Assembly (NCBI GenBank): GCA_002470825.1
Contig: DKOR01000034.1
Location: 62,001-126,000, forward strand
Length of the DNA stretch: 64,000 bases
From: Thiotrichaceae bacterium UBA7357
GTDB taxonomy: Bacteria > Pseudomonadota > Gammaproteobacteria > Eutrophobiales > Eutrophobiaceae
Direction: 5' to 3'
In this document: piece after piece, positions 19,290 through 28,505 of the stretch
How the letters are laid out: every line of letters begins with the position of its first letter
Numbering within the stretch: the first letter of the stretch is position 1
Made by a program: the position numbers and the translations under genes
Notes under the pieces: generated by a model
Databases searched by the model: none
What the model was told of the DNA's origin: nothing
Seen by the model: the letters and a program-made list of their open reading frames with translations, nothing else

Positions 19290-21170
19290 TCAGACCTTCG
19301 AATATAATTCTGTACCTTTTTGTTTGAACTCTTTTGCCTTTTCTTTCATTCCTTTTTGTAACGCTTTATCAACATTATCAATGCCTTTTTTATCAGCATA
19401 ATCTCGGATATCTTGCGTTATTTTCATTGAACAAAAATTTGGACCACACATAGAACAAAAGTGAGCAACCTTATGCGCATCTTTTGGTAAGGTTTGGTCA
19501 TGAAAATCTCGTGCTTTATCCGGATCCAGACTTAAATTGAATTGATCTTCCCAACGAAATTCAAAACGCGCTTTTGATAAAGCGTTATCACGCAACTGAG
19601 CAACTGGGTGGCCTTTTGCTAAATCTGCTGCATGTGCAGCTAATTTATAAGTTATGATGCCATCCTTAACATCATCTTTATTTGGTAAACCCAAATGCTC
19701 TTTTGGTGTTACATAACAAAGCATCGCCGTGCCATACCATCCAATCATCGCCGCACCAATTGCAGACGTAATATGATCATATCCCGGAGCAATATCAGTC
19801 GTCAGCGGACCTAATGTATAAAAAGGGGCTTCATTACATTTTTCTAATTGCTTCTCCATATTTTCTTTAATCTTATGCATAGGGACATGTCCAGGGCCTT
19901 CAATCATGGTCTGCACATCATGTTCCCAAGCGACTTGTGTAAGTTCTCCCAATGTTTCAAGTTCACCAAATTGAGCGGCATCATTAGCATCAGCTATACA
20001 ACCTGGTCGGAGTCCATCACCCAATGAAAAAGACACATCATATGCCTTCATGATTTCACAGATATCTTCAAAATGTGTATATATGAAGTTTTCTTCATGA
20101 TGAGCAAGACACCATTTTGCCATAATGGAACCGCCACGAGACACAATCCCCGTCAAACGTTTCGCTGTTAGTGGAACATAGGCTAAACGTACACCAGCAT
20201 GAAGAGTGAAGTAATCAACACCCTGCTCAGCTTGTTCGATTAATGTGTCTTTAAAGATTTCCCAAGTCAGGTCTTCTGCTTTACCTTCTACTTTTTCTAA
20301 TGCCTGGTAAATAGGGACAGTGCCTATAGGCACTGGAGAATTACGAATAATCCATTCACGCGTTTCATGAATGTTTTTGCCAGTCGACAGGTCCATGACA
20401 TTATCAGCTCCCCAGCGAATAGCCCAAGTCATTTTCTCTACTTCTTCTTCGATGGATGAACTGACTGCAGAATTACCAATATTAGCGTTAATCTTGACCA
20501 AAAAATTACGGCCAATGATCATCGGTTCAATTTCTGGATGATTAATATTTGCTGGAATTATCGCACGACCTTCGGCTACTTCCTTTCGAACAAATTCTGG
20601 TGTGATGTTACCCGGTAAATTGGCACCATAATCAATTCCTTGATGATGCCATGCTAATTTTTTATCCTGATACTCATCAAAACGCTGATTCTCGCGTATA
20701 GAAATGAATTCCATCTCCGGAGTAATGATACCCTTCTTCGCATAGTGCATTTGACTTACGTTTTTACCAGGCTTAGCTCTCCTGATATTATTTTTTTGAT
20801 TAAAGCGTAGTAATGCTAATTCAGGATCTTTTAATCGGCTCTGACCATATTCCGAACTTGTTTCACCAATAATAATTGTATCGTCACGCTCTTCTAACCA
20901 GCTTTGTCGCAAAGCAGTCAAACCCTTACGTATATCAATATTTGCATCAACATCTGAGTAGGGACCGGAAGTATCATAAACCGTCAATGGTGGGTTTTCT
21001 TCCCCGACTTGACCATTATGAGTTTTAGATAGAGAAATCTCGCGCATGGGAACACGAATATCTGCACGGCTACCCTGTACATATATTTTTTTTGAATTAG
21101 GAAAACTTTCTACAGCCTTTCCATCAACAACGGCTGTTTGACTTAGCAAGGTATCGGCGGTGGCACTCAT
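19290..21170 (-). CDS. thiC: Phosphomethylpyrimidine synthase ThiC
   Basis: ThiC is a radical-SAM enzyme that converts aminoimidazole ribotide to the pyrimidine (HMP-P) half of thiamine. The C-terminal cluster motif CSMCGPNFC (CxxCxxxxC) is at about residue 578. The long N-terminal domain with SPYSDVD-like DTSGPYSDVDANID near residue 68 is typical of proteobacterial ThiC, and the 626-residue length fits. A GGAGTGA ribosome site lies 3 bases before the ATG. A TPP riboswitch in the leader indicates repression by thiamine pyrophosphate. No other thi gene is adjacent. Confidence 0.98.
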   Translation of the reverse strand: MSATADTLLSQTAVVDGKAVESFPNSKKIYVQGSRADIRVPMREISLSKTHNGQVGEENPPLTVYDTSGPYSDVDANIDIRKGLTALRQSWLEERDDTIIIGETSSEYGQSRLKDPELALLRFNQKNNIRRAKPGKNVSQMHYAKKGIITPEMEFISIRENQRFDEYQDKKLAWHHQGIDYGANLPGNITPEFVRKEVAEGRAIIPANINHPEIEPMIIGRNFLVKINANIGNSAVSSSIEEEVEKMTWAIRWGADNVMDLSTGKNIHETREWIIRNSPVPIGTVPIYQALEKVEGKAEDLTWEIFKDTLIEQAEQGVDYFTLHAGVRLAYVPLTAKRLTGIVSRGGSIMAKWCLAHHEENFIYTHFEDICEIMKAYDVSFSLGDGLRPGCIADANDAAQFGELETLGELTQVAWEHDVQTMIEGPGHVPMHKIKENMEKQLEKCNEAPFYTLGPLTTDIAPGYDHITSAIGAAMIGWYGTAMLCYVTPKEHLGLPNKDDVKDGIITYKLAAHAADLAKGHPVAQLRDNALSKARFEFRWEDQFNLSLDPDKARDFHDQTLPKDAHKVAHFCSMCGPNFCSMKITQDIRDYADKKGIDNVDKALQKGMKEKAKEFKQKGTELYSKV

Positions 21171-21223
21171 AGTTCACTCCATATTACATTATGATTACAT
21201 CAGTGTTCGCGCCCAAACGGTTC

Positions 21224-21304
21224 GAAGATGCTTGCTTTCCTACGCCGGCATAACCCGGTTCAGGTTCAAGGGTCTCTCTCAGCCCGTTCGGGCACCCCTA
21301 GCTT
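21224..21304 (-). promoter_or_regulatory. TPP riboswitch (THI element) upstream of thiC
   Basis: On the minus strand the conserved core is readable in order: GGGGTGCC, the GCTGAGA element, ACCCTTGAACCTGA, and the GGTTATGCC...GCGTAGG segment. These are the standard conserved blocks of the TPP aptamer. It ends about 55 bases before the thiC start codon, a distance that fits control of translation or early termination. The outermost P1 helix could not be drawn with confidence, so the ends are approximate. Confidence 0.93.
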
Positions 21305-21454
21305 TAATATCAGTTTTTTCATTTTAATCCGATTAATACGAATCGAGCTTGTTTGAAAACTAACTACACTCAAATAATACACCGAAGGATAAAGTAAGAG
21401 AATAGAAATCTTATACTTAATCTATTTCACTTATTTAAATACGCCATTTTAATT

Positions 21455-22427
21455 TTAAACTGTGCATGCTTCAGTTTTTTTTCTATTATTTTTTTTTATC
21501 AGATAACCAAAAATAGCGCCTGTGATAAACATGAGCAATGAGTAGGTGACAGCTGGAATCATCATAGTATTGTTGCCAATCAAAGTTCCAGACACAACAA
21601 GTGCCAAAGTACCATTCTGAATGCCTACTTCAAAACCAATAGCGGTGGATTGTTTGCTATTGAGTTTTGCCCAGTTAGCAATCTGATAGCCGGATATTAA
21701 AACTACTATATTAAGAACTAAAGTAGCAGCTCCTGCTTGCGCAAAAAAATCTGCCATATTTGCAAAATTTTTCATAACGATCAAACCAATAATCAAAAAC
21801 AGGAAAAATATTGAAAACCATTTGAGTACGTTTTCTATTTTCTTAGCTACTAGTGGTAAGCATGATAAAACAAACATACCTAGAACAATAGGTATCACGC
21901 TAATTACTAATAACTGCAACATTGTTTTAACGATAGACAACTCAAATTCTGTATTACTACTCATAAAGTAGATCATACTCAAAGAAGCGATCAAAGGAAT
22001 AGTAAAAGGTGTAATCAAACTAGTGAGCAAAGTTAAACTAATAGATAATGAAATATCACCTTCAAATAGATAAGTGAACATATTAGATGTCGCACCACCA
22101 GGAGCTAAAGAAATGATGATTAAACCGACGGCTAACTCAGCGGGCAACCTGAAAATAAGCGCGAGGATGAAAGCAATAAGGGGTAGTAAAATCAATTGCC
22201 CAATTAATCCAACAATAATAGCTTTAGGATAATTAAAAATATTTTTAAAATTAGAAAGCCGTAAAGTCATTCCAATTCCTAACATAATCAAAAAAAGAGA
22301 TGAAGGAAGAATCATCTTAGTTAAAACATCAGCTTGCACACCAGTCCCCACAATAAAAAAACATACCTGCAACCAATAAAAAACTAAAGAAGACTACTCC
22401 ACGGCTATTAAAGGGCTCGTACTTCAT
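21455..22427 (-). CDS. Bile acid:sodium symporter (BASS)-family transporter, probable one-base frameshift
   Basis: This is a polytopic protein of the BASS/SBF family: about nine helices, with LAPGGATSNMFTYLF near residue 90 and EVGIQNGTLALVV near residue 255 of the main frame. The substrate is unknown; such proteins carry organic anions with sodium. The main frame opens only at 22372 with a TTG. A better start is the ATG at 22425-22427, 2 bases after the pepE stop; its first 24 residues (MKYEPFNSRGVVFF...) run into a run of seven A (plus strand 22355-22361), where removing one base would join the frames into about 323 residues. The TPP riboswitch lies downstream and does not control it. Confidence 0.75.
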
Positions 22428-22429
22428 TA

Positions 22430-23191
22430 CTATCTATCTTTTGTTAATTCAATTAAAGACCGAAAATTGTCAGATGGAATTAAAGTATGCTTTACATATT
22501 CGCTATGTTTCCAATATACCAGATATGCTTTCTTGTTTTTCTTTGATGCAAGAATACGATATTTATCATCTTTAACATGTAAAGCGGCACAATTTTCTAT
22601 GCCAACTGCTACACCTTTAGTAACTTTCATCATCGCTTTTAAGGCGGACTGACGATGTTTCTCAACATCATAATGCGGACAGATCAACACATCAGCATAA
22701 TCCAATCCCCTTACTTTTATGAGCGTCTTATTACTCTCGTCTTTAAACTTACGAGAATCACTATTGCCTTGTCGAAACCAACAAATCGAACCTGCACTCA
22801 AACCAGATAATACAACACCACGTTTTCTAGCTTTATCTAAATATTTATCAACACCCAACTTACGCCATAAATTCATCATGCGCAGTGTATTACCACCTCC
22901 TACATAAATAATATCACTTTGTAAAATAAGCATTTGTATCTTTTTGTTGGACGGTCTATTTCGATACAGTAACAAGTCCTCTACAAGGCAGCCTAAGCGT
23001 TTTTGATACTGATCGTAGAACGCTTTGCAATAATCAACATTGTCTTCACTGGCAGTAGGAATAAATAAAACCTTGGGTGATTTTTTATTTACCTGATTTA
23101 TAATACATTGATCAATCGATAAAGTTTGAGGCTCACGATTTTTAGATACCATTATCTTTCCACCACCAATGGCAATAATATTTCTTTTCAT
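22430..23191 (-). CDS. Peptidase S51 (PepE/YgaJ-like) family protein
   Basis: This is a class I glutamine-amidotransferase-like fold protein of the S51 family, which includes dipeptidase E and cyanophycinase. The nucleophile motif GLSAG, with probable catalytic Ser132, is followed by SICWF, and VGGGNTLRMM near residue 98 is the other family signature. The form GLSAGSICWF is closer to the YgaJ-type branch than to E. coli PepE. Its 253 residues are complete. It probably forms a two-gene operon with the BASS gene 2 bases downstream. The substrate is unknown. Confidence 0.85.
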   Translation of the reverse strand: MKRNIIAIGGGKIMVSKNREPQTLSIDQCIINQVNKKSPKVLFIPTASEDNVDYCKAFYDQYQKRLGCLVEDLLLYRNRPSNKKIQMLILQSDIIYVGGGNTLRMMNLWRKLGVDKYLDKARKRGVVLSGLSAGSICWFRQGNSDSRKFKDESNKTLIKVRGLDYADVLICPHYDVEKHRQSALKAMMKVTKGVAVGIENCAALHVKDDKYRILASKKNKKAYLVYWKHSEYVKHTLIPSDNFRSLIELTKDR

Positions 23192-23299
23192 CGTTTCTAA
23201 TTAGTTAATTTATATAGTTTTATATTAAAGATGAAGATTATTGCATCTAAATATTGAAGATGGTAAATAAAAAGAAATGATATCTTAAGAATTGCTAAT

Positions 23300-23386
23300 T
23301 GGTGCCGATGGGCGGACTCGAACCGCCACGGGATTGCTCCCACTACCCCCTCAAGGTAGCGTGTCTACCAATTCCACCACATCGGC
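23300..23386 (-). tRNA. leuU: tRNA-Leu (anticodon GAG)
   Basis: A class II tRNA with encoded CCA is readable on the minus strand. The acceptor stem GCCGATG pairs with CATCGGC. The anticodon stem CTACC/GGTAG encloses the loop TTGAGGG, giving anticodon GAG. A long variable arm (GGGAGCAATCCC region) follows, then the T loop GGTTCGAGTCC. It lies 18 bases downstream of secG, as leuU does in E. coli. Confidence 0.97.
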
Positions 23387-23404
23387 TGCATATGAAATTA
23401 TCGA

Positions 23405-23785
23405 TTATTGTGCGGGTAGTCTTGGCAGATCTGAATCCAGTTGTTCTTTTTTTTGTTCAATAATGGCAGGTATATCTTGTTCTACCGTTTCTTGTTCAAA
23501 AACAATACCCGGCTGATCCAGTAAACTAGTCGGTGCCGTTTGAATACTCTGAGTTGCCAAGTATGCGAGCAATAAACTATTTCCGAGAAAAATAACAGCT
23601 AGCGCTGTTGTAAGCTTGGTTAGAAAACTTGATGAACCTGAGCTACCAAAGACAGTTGCTGATGAACCGCTACCAAAAGCTGCTCCTGCATCTGCACCTT
23701 TTCCATGCTGAATCAAGATCAATACGATTAATGCCACAGCAACTAGCACTTGTAATACAAACAATAGTGTATGAGTTGTTTCCAT
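23405..23785 (-). CDS. secG: Preprotein translocase subunit SecG
   Basis: SecG is a small inner-membrane subunit of the SecYEG channel. The 126-residue protein has two predicted helices (about residues 5-22 and 55-75) separated by the family loop QHGKGADAGAAFGSGSSATV near residue 26. The C-terminal ~45 residues are a hydrophilic extension of variable sequence. It starts 8 bases after tpiA and precedes tRNA-Leu. Confidence 0.97.
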   Translation of the reverse strand: METTHTLLFVLQVLVAVALIVLILIQHGKGADAGAAFGSGSSATVFGSSGSSSFLTKLTTALAVIFLGNSLLLAYLATQSIQTAPTSLLDQPGIVFEQETVEQDIPAIIEQKKEQLDSDLPRLPAQ

Positions 23786-23793
23786 TTCGTTAC

Positions 23794-24552
23794 TTACCTC
23801 GCAGAGTGACAGATAGTCAGGAAATCATCCGCGACTAGCGATGCACCGCCAATCAGACCTCCATCAATATCTTCTAATTCAAAAAGTTGTTTTGCATTAT
23901 CTGCTTTAACACTACCTCCATAAAGGATTCTAATGCCATCAGCAATTTCATGATCATGTCTTGCCAAACGTGATCGTATAAATTCATGTGTTTCTTGTGC
24001 TTGTTTCGGTGTCGCTGTTTTCCCGGTACCTATCGCCCATACTGGTTCGTAGGCAATGACTGCTTCTTTCATGGCTATAATACCAGCTAATTCAATTACG
24101 GCATCCAACTGTCTTGAAATAACTTCTTTTGTACAATCTGATTCGCGTTCTTCCAACAGTTCACCAACACATAATATAGGTATCATTTCATTTGCTTGCA
24201 CAGCAACAAATTTTTCCGCAACTCGCAAATCGTTTTCACCATAAAAAACTCTTCTTTCAGAATGTCCAACGATCACATATTTACATGCAAAATCTTTGAG
24301 CATTATCGGCGCTACTTCTCCGGTGTGAGCTCCACATTCCAAATGAGAGACATTCTGCGCTCCAAGTCCAATATTGGTCTCTTTTAACATCCCAGCTAAC
24401 TCTGAGATATACAGAGACGGCGGACAAATAATCACTTCTGACTCTGTCCCTTGTGAAACACCCTGAGATATTACACTCACAAGTTGACGAATACTGTCGA
24501 GTGAACCGTTCATCTTCCAATTTGCTGACACTAAAGATCGACGCTTTGACAT
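23794..24552 (-). CDS. tpiA: Triosephosphate isomerase
   Basis: This glycolytic TIM-barrel enzyme interconverts dihydroxyacetone phosphate and glyceraldehyde 3-phosphate. The catalytic residues are visible: Lys in SANWKMNG near residue 12, His in YVIVGHSERR near residue 97, and Glu in IAYEPVWAIGTGKTA near residue 167. The phosphate-gripping GGSVKADN and GGLIGGASL segments follow. The 252-residue length is normal. It probably heads a tpiA-secG-tRNA-Leu transcript. Confidence 0.98.
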   Translation of the reverse strand: MSKRRSLVSANWKMNGSLDSIRQLVSVISQGVSQGTESEVIICPPSLYISELAGMLKETNIGLGAQNVSHLECGAHTGEVAPIMLKDFACKYVIVGHSERRVFYGENDLRVAEKFVAVQANEMIPILCVGELLEERESDCTKEVISRQLDAVIELAGIIAMKEAVIAYEPVWAIGTGKTATPKQAQETHEFIRSRLARHDHEIADGIRILYGGSVKADNAKQLFELEDIDGGLIGGASLVADDFLTICHSAR

Positions 24553-24760
24553 GACTCAGTCACCCTATAATAAGAGGCCGCAAAGATTACAGAGTGGACG
24601 CTATGAAATCAATATATTCCCTAAATATATTCAAATTACACCATTATAATTCTTTGAGCCTTGCCACCTCAACAAGAACCACTATGAATAATTTTTAAAA
24701 CATCAAAACTTCACATAAGAATATAGCCAAAGATAAATCTTATCTTCCTGAATATGATGA

Positions 24761-25522
24761 CTATTTTGACCTTTTTATTATATTTTTATTTGTGATTACA
24801 GCTTGTATTAACGTTTTAATTTCACTTTCTTCAAGACGCCAATTTTGTCCAGCATGTTTTTTACGTGGAAGTATATAGGGACCGAATCGAGTACGTATCA
24901 AACGATTTACCTGAAAACCTTGAGATTCCCATAAACGACGCACTTCACGATTGCGTCCTTCCATAATAACAACATGATACCAATGGTTTGCACCTTCACC
25001 GCCAGAATCAACAATATCTGTGAACCTTCCCAATCCATCCTCAAGTTCAACACCATCACGCAATATCTGTAATTGTCGTTTATCTGCACGTCCAAAAATA
25101 CGCACAGCATACTCACGCTCTATATGACTAGAAGGATGCATTAATTTATTAGCTAAATGTCCATCCGTAGTAAATAACAATAAACCTGTTGTGTTAATGT
25201 CCAATCGGCCAATATTTATCCATCGACTATCTCTTAGCTTTGGTAGTCTTTTGAAAACGTTGTTACGTCCTTTTTCATCTTTTCGCGTGCAGACTTCACC
25301 AGCAGGTTTGTAATAGGCAATAACTTTTGGTTTAGATTCAGGTTGTTGAGGTAAACGTATTTGATGAGAATTTATACCAATACGATCTTTATGGTCGATT
25401 TGTTGACCAAGGATAGCCAATTTACCGTTGACGGTGATCCTGCCGTCGCGAATAAGAGATTCTATTTCACGCCTTGAACCGTGGCCTGCATTGGCAAGAA
25501 CTTTTTGAATACGTTCTCTCAT
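24761..25522 (-). CDS. rluB: 23S rRNA pseudouridine synthase RluB-type
   Basis: This is a pseudouridine synthase of the RsuA/RluB/E/F family, with an N-terminal S4 RNA-binding domain (MRERIQKVLANAGHGSRREI) and a catalytic domain whose GRLDINTTGLLLFTTDG motif, near residue 100, contains the catalytic Asp. RluB modifies U2605 of 23S rRNA in E. coli. The 253-residue protein lacks the long basic tail of some RluB proteins. The scpA-scpB-rluB neighbourhood is the usual one for RluB. Confidence 0.92.
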   Translation of the reverse strand: MRERIQKVLANAGHGSRREIESLIRDGRITVNGKLAILGQQIDHKDRIGINSHQIRLPQQPESKPKVIAYYKPAGEVCTRKDEKGRNNVFKRLPKLRDSRWINIGRLDINTTGLLLFTTDGHLANKLMHPSSHIEREYAVRIFGRADKRQLQILRDGVELEDGLGRFTDIVDSGGEGANHWYHVVIMEGRNREVRRLWESQGFQVNRLIRTRFGPYILPRKKHAGQNWRLEESEIKTLIQAVITNKNIIKRSK

Positions 25523-25550
25523 TAGTAGTAAACAGTTATTGGATAGCTAT

Positions 25551-26378
25551 TCAATTTGTAAAGGGGGTGACTTTTGCTCCCTCATCAGTATCTCTTTCAC
25601 TTTTTTTTTCTTCGCTAGTGTCAACCTTTTCAGACACTGGTGATTTAGTATTGATTGATTCGAAAACAAGTTCTTCACCTTCTTTGATTGTTACTTCATC
25701 GTATATTTCATCTACTGTTCCTTCAATCCCTTTAGATTTAGTATTGGTTGGACCATTATTTACTGTATCAACATCATCTTTTATTTTTCCTGTCGCTAAT
25801 TTCGTTTCACTTTCCAAAGCTTCAAAAAGATCTGGATTGATTAAATCGTAGTCCTTTATATCTGCCAATGCGGGAAGATCTGATAATTTTTTAAGATTAA
25901 AATAATCAAGAAAAGCCTTAGTTGAAACTAGTAACTCTGGTTTACCTGGAACATCTCGATGACCAACGCCTTTAATCCACTCACGCTCAAACAATGTTTT
26001 AATTATCGTGCCGCTGACACTGACACCGCGTATCTGTTCTATTTCCCCGCGTGTAATCGGTTGTCGATAAGCAATGATTGCCAATGTTTCCAGTAGCGCA
26101 CGCGAGTAACGGGGAGGTCTTTCATCAAATAAATGATTAACCCATGATGCATACTCATTTCTCGCTTGGACACGAAATCCACTAGCAATTTCAGCCAACT
26201 CTATGCCACGACCCGAGTAGTCTTCTTGTAATGTTTCAAGTGCTTCACGAATATCATTTCGCTCGGGTTGTAATGATTGCTCACTCTCAAACAAACTTAA
26301 TACCATGTTAATACTCAATGGCTTTGTTGAAACCATTAAGGCTGCTTCAATAATGTTTTTAATTTTTTCTTTAGTCAT
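25551..26378 (-). CDS. scpB: Segregation and condensation protein B
   Basis: ScpB is the winged-helix partner of ScpA in the SMC-ScpAB condensin. The tandem winged-helix region spans about residues 1-185, with LETLAIIAYRQPITRGEIEQ near residue 93. The remaining ~85 residues form a low-complexity tail rich in Glu, Lys, Asp, Thr and Ser, longer than the family core. The start overlaps the scpA stop by four bases, so translation is coupled. Confidence 0.95.
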   Translation of the reverse strand: MTKEKIKNIIEAALMVSTKPLSINMVLSLFESEQSLQPERNDIREALETLQEDYSGRGIELAEIASGFRVQARNEYASWVNHLFDERPPRYSRALLETLAIIAYRQPITRGEIEQIRGVSVSGTIIKTLFEREWIKGVGHRDVPGKPELLVSTKAFLDYFNLKKLSDLPALADIKDYDLINPDLFEALESETKLATGKIKDDVDTVNNGPTNTKSKGIEGTVDEIYDEVTIKEGEELVFESINTKSPVSEKVDTSEEKKSERDTDEGAKVTPFTN

Positions 26379-27184
26379 GATGCAGCTTTAACATAAATTG
26401 GTCCGTTGATTTCATTCTGCAGAAGCTGAATTAACGAATCTTTAACAAGTTGTAGTATGGCTAGTAGCGAAACGATCATACCACCACGACCTTCTTCAAC
26501 ATTGAATAATTCTTCAAAATTCGTAAAGGTATTTGGGTTTACTTTTTCCAGCACAATTCCCATCCGTTCACGAACAGATAGAGTCTCACGATGAATCATA
26601 TGGTGTGAGAACATCTCTGCTCGTTTTATCACCTCTGCAAATGCGTGCAAAATTGAGTCCATAGATACTTTTGGAGGTTCATGATTAATTTTACGTCCTG
26701 GAAATTCTGCAAGAGTCGCAAACAAGTCACGTTCATATCTTGGCAGGTTGTCAATTTCTTCTGCAGCTTGTTTGTAGCGTTCGTATTCTTGTAACCGTCT
26801 GATTAACTCTGCTCTTGGATCGTTCTCTTCCTCATCTTCCGTATGACGTGGTAATAACATTCTTGATTTAATCTCGGCTAGCATTGCTGCCATCAACAAA
26901 TACTCACCCGCTAACTCAAGATGAATCGTCTCCATTAAGTCGATATACGACATATACTGCTCGGTTATTTTTGTCAATGGAATATCAAGAATATCGATAT
27001 TTTGTTTTTTAATAAGATATAACAATAAATCGAGTGGACCTTCAAACGCCTCAAGAAATACCTCTAGTGCATCGGGGGGTATATATAAGTCTTTTGGTAA
27101 TGCCGTAATCGGCGTTCCCTGGAGCAGAGCAAACGGCATTTCATCTTGACTAGTCTTGGTCTTTTTGATTTCTTCATTCATCAT
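26375..27184 (-). CDS. scpA: Segregation and condensation protein A
   Basis: ScpA is the kleisin subunit that links the SMC head domains in chromosome condensation. The N-terminal signature FEGPLDLLLYLIKKQNIDIL is near residue 48, AGEYLLMAAMLAEIKSRMLL near residue 92 is the next helix block, and the C-terminal winged helix ends the 269-residue protein. It lies between trpS (20-base gap) and scpB. No smc gene is in the window. Confidence 0.95.
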   Translation of the reverse strand: MMNEEIKKTKTSQDEMPFALLQGTPITALPKDLYIPPDALEVFLEAFEGPLDLLLYLIKKQNIDILDIPLTKITEQYMSYIDLMETIHLELAGEYLLMAAMLAEIKSRMLLPRHTEDEEENDPRAELIRRLQEYERYKQAAEEIDNLPRYERDLFATLAEFPGRKINHEPPKVSMDSILHAFAEVIKRAEMFSHHMIHRETLSVRERMGIVLEKVNPNTFTNFEELFNVEEGRGGMIVSLLAILQLVKDSLIQLLQNEINGPIYVKAAS

Positions 27185-27204
27185 TAATTTCGACGTTTTT
27201 GAGA

Positions 27205-28416
27205 TTATCGATAAATAAGCCCCATTGAATCGCGGACTTCTTCTAGGGTTTCTCGAGCAACATCACGTGCAGCTTCACAACCTTCTGCAATAATACCTCG
27301 AACTATTTCAGGATCATTCATATATTCACTAGCACGTTCTCGAATGGGTTGTTGTTCTATTAATACAGCCTCGATTAGCGGTTTCTTACAGTCAAGGCAG
27401 CCTATTTTTGCATTAGTGCATCCATCAACAACCCAGTTTTTCAGATCATCATCAGAATATACCTGATGTAAATTCCAAACCGGACATTTATTAGGTTCGC
27501 CAGGATCTTTTAGCCTAACTCTAGCCGGATCAGTAGGCATAGTTCGCAACTTTTCTTCCACGACACTTGGATTTTCTCGAAGTGGGATCGTGTTGCCGTA
27601 AGATTTAGACATCTTTTGTCCATCTAAACCCATCATCTTTGAGGCTGGTGTCAAAAGTGCCTGTGGTTCTGGAAATATGGCCTTACCGATCCCATCCAGA
27701 TACCCCGATAGACGCTCACGGTCACCAATACTAATATTCTGCTGTGATTCAAGTAAGGCTCTTGCCTTTTCCAATGCTTCAGATTCACCTTTTTCTTGAT
27801 AACTTCGGCGTAAATTATGATAGAGACGTGCATTTTTTTTGCCCATTTTTTTAATAGCGGCCTCTACTTTTTCCTCAAAGTTATGCTCACGCCCATACAA
27901 ATGATTGAATCGTCTCACTATTTCTCTCGCTAATTCAACATGCGAAACCTGATCTTCACCAACAGGGACATATCCCGCTTTATACATGATGATATCTGCT
28001 GTTTGTAACAACGGATAACCCAAGAAACCATAAGTTGTAAGATCTTTATTGGACAGCTTTTCTTGTTGGTCCTTATAACTAGGCACCCTTTCTAACCAAC
28101 TCAGCGGCGTAGTCATTGATAGTAATAAGTGTAATTCAGCATGTTCAGGTACACGTGATTGTATAAAAAGCTTTGCTGAACCCGGATTAATTCCTACAGC
28201 AAGCCAATCAATAACCATATCCCAAACATTTTTTTCTATTATTGATGGGTCTTCATACTCTGTCGTTAAGGCATGCCAATCAGCAACAAAAAAGAAACAT
28301 TCATATTCTTGCTGTAATTCCAACCAATTTTTAAGAACACCATGGTAATGGCCCAGATGCAGTTGACCTGTCGGCCGCATACCCGACAAGACCCGCTGTT
28401 TACCAGTTGTAGACAA
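27205..28416 (-). CDS. trpS: Tryptophan-tRNA ligase
   Basis: This is a class I aminoacyl-tRNA synthetase. The HIGH-type motif LHLGHYHG is near residue 20 and the KMSKS motif in GQKMSKSYGN is near residue 269. The 403-residue protein is about 65 residues longer than E. coli TrpS because of an insertion of basic and acidic helices (roughly residues 185-250), a form common in other gammaproteobacteria. It is the first gene of a trpS-scpA-scpB-rluB series. Confidence 0.97.
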   Translation of the reverse strand: MSTTGKQRVLSGMRPTGQLHLGHYHGVLKNWLELQQEYECFFFVADWHALTTEYEDPSIIEKNVWDMVIDWLAVGINPGSAKLFIQSRVPEHAELHLLLSMTTPLSWLERVPSYKDQQEKLSNKDLTTYGFLGYPLLQTADIIMYKAGYVPVGEDQVSHVELAREIVRRFNHLYGREHNFEEKVEAAIKKMGKKNARLYHNLRRSYQEKGESEALEKARALLESQQNISIGDRERLSGYLDGIGKAIFPEPQALLTPASKMMGLDGQKMSKSYGNTIPLRENPSVVEEKLRTMPTDPARVRLKDPGEPNKCPVWNLHQVYSDDDLKNWVVDGCTNAKIGCLDCKKPLIEAVLIEQQPIRERASEYMNDPEIVRGIIAEGCEAARDVARETLEEVRDSMGLIYR

Positions 28417-28505
28417 TCAAGAATCTCCCATAGTGGTTTTCTAAGATGTAGCATTGAAAATACCCATTATACCTAGACTGCCAAATCGTGACAGAATTTT
28501 GTATG

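Noticed and set aside
27205..28416. Extra length of TrpS as a possible inserted domain or intein
   Set aside because: The insertion of about 65 residues is helical and basic/acidic, lacks intein motifs, and matches the longer TrpS form known in other gammaproteobacteria.
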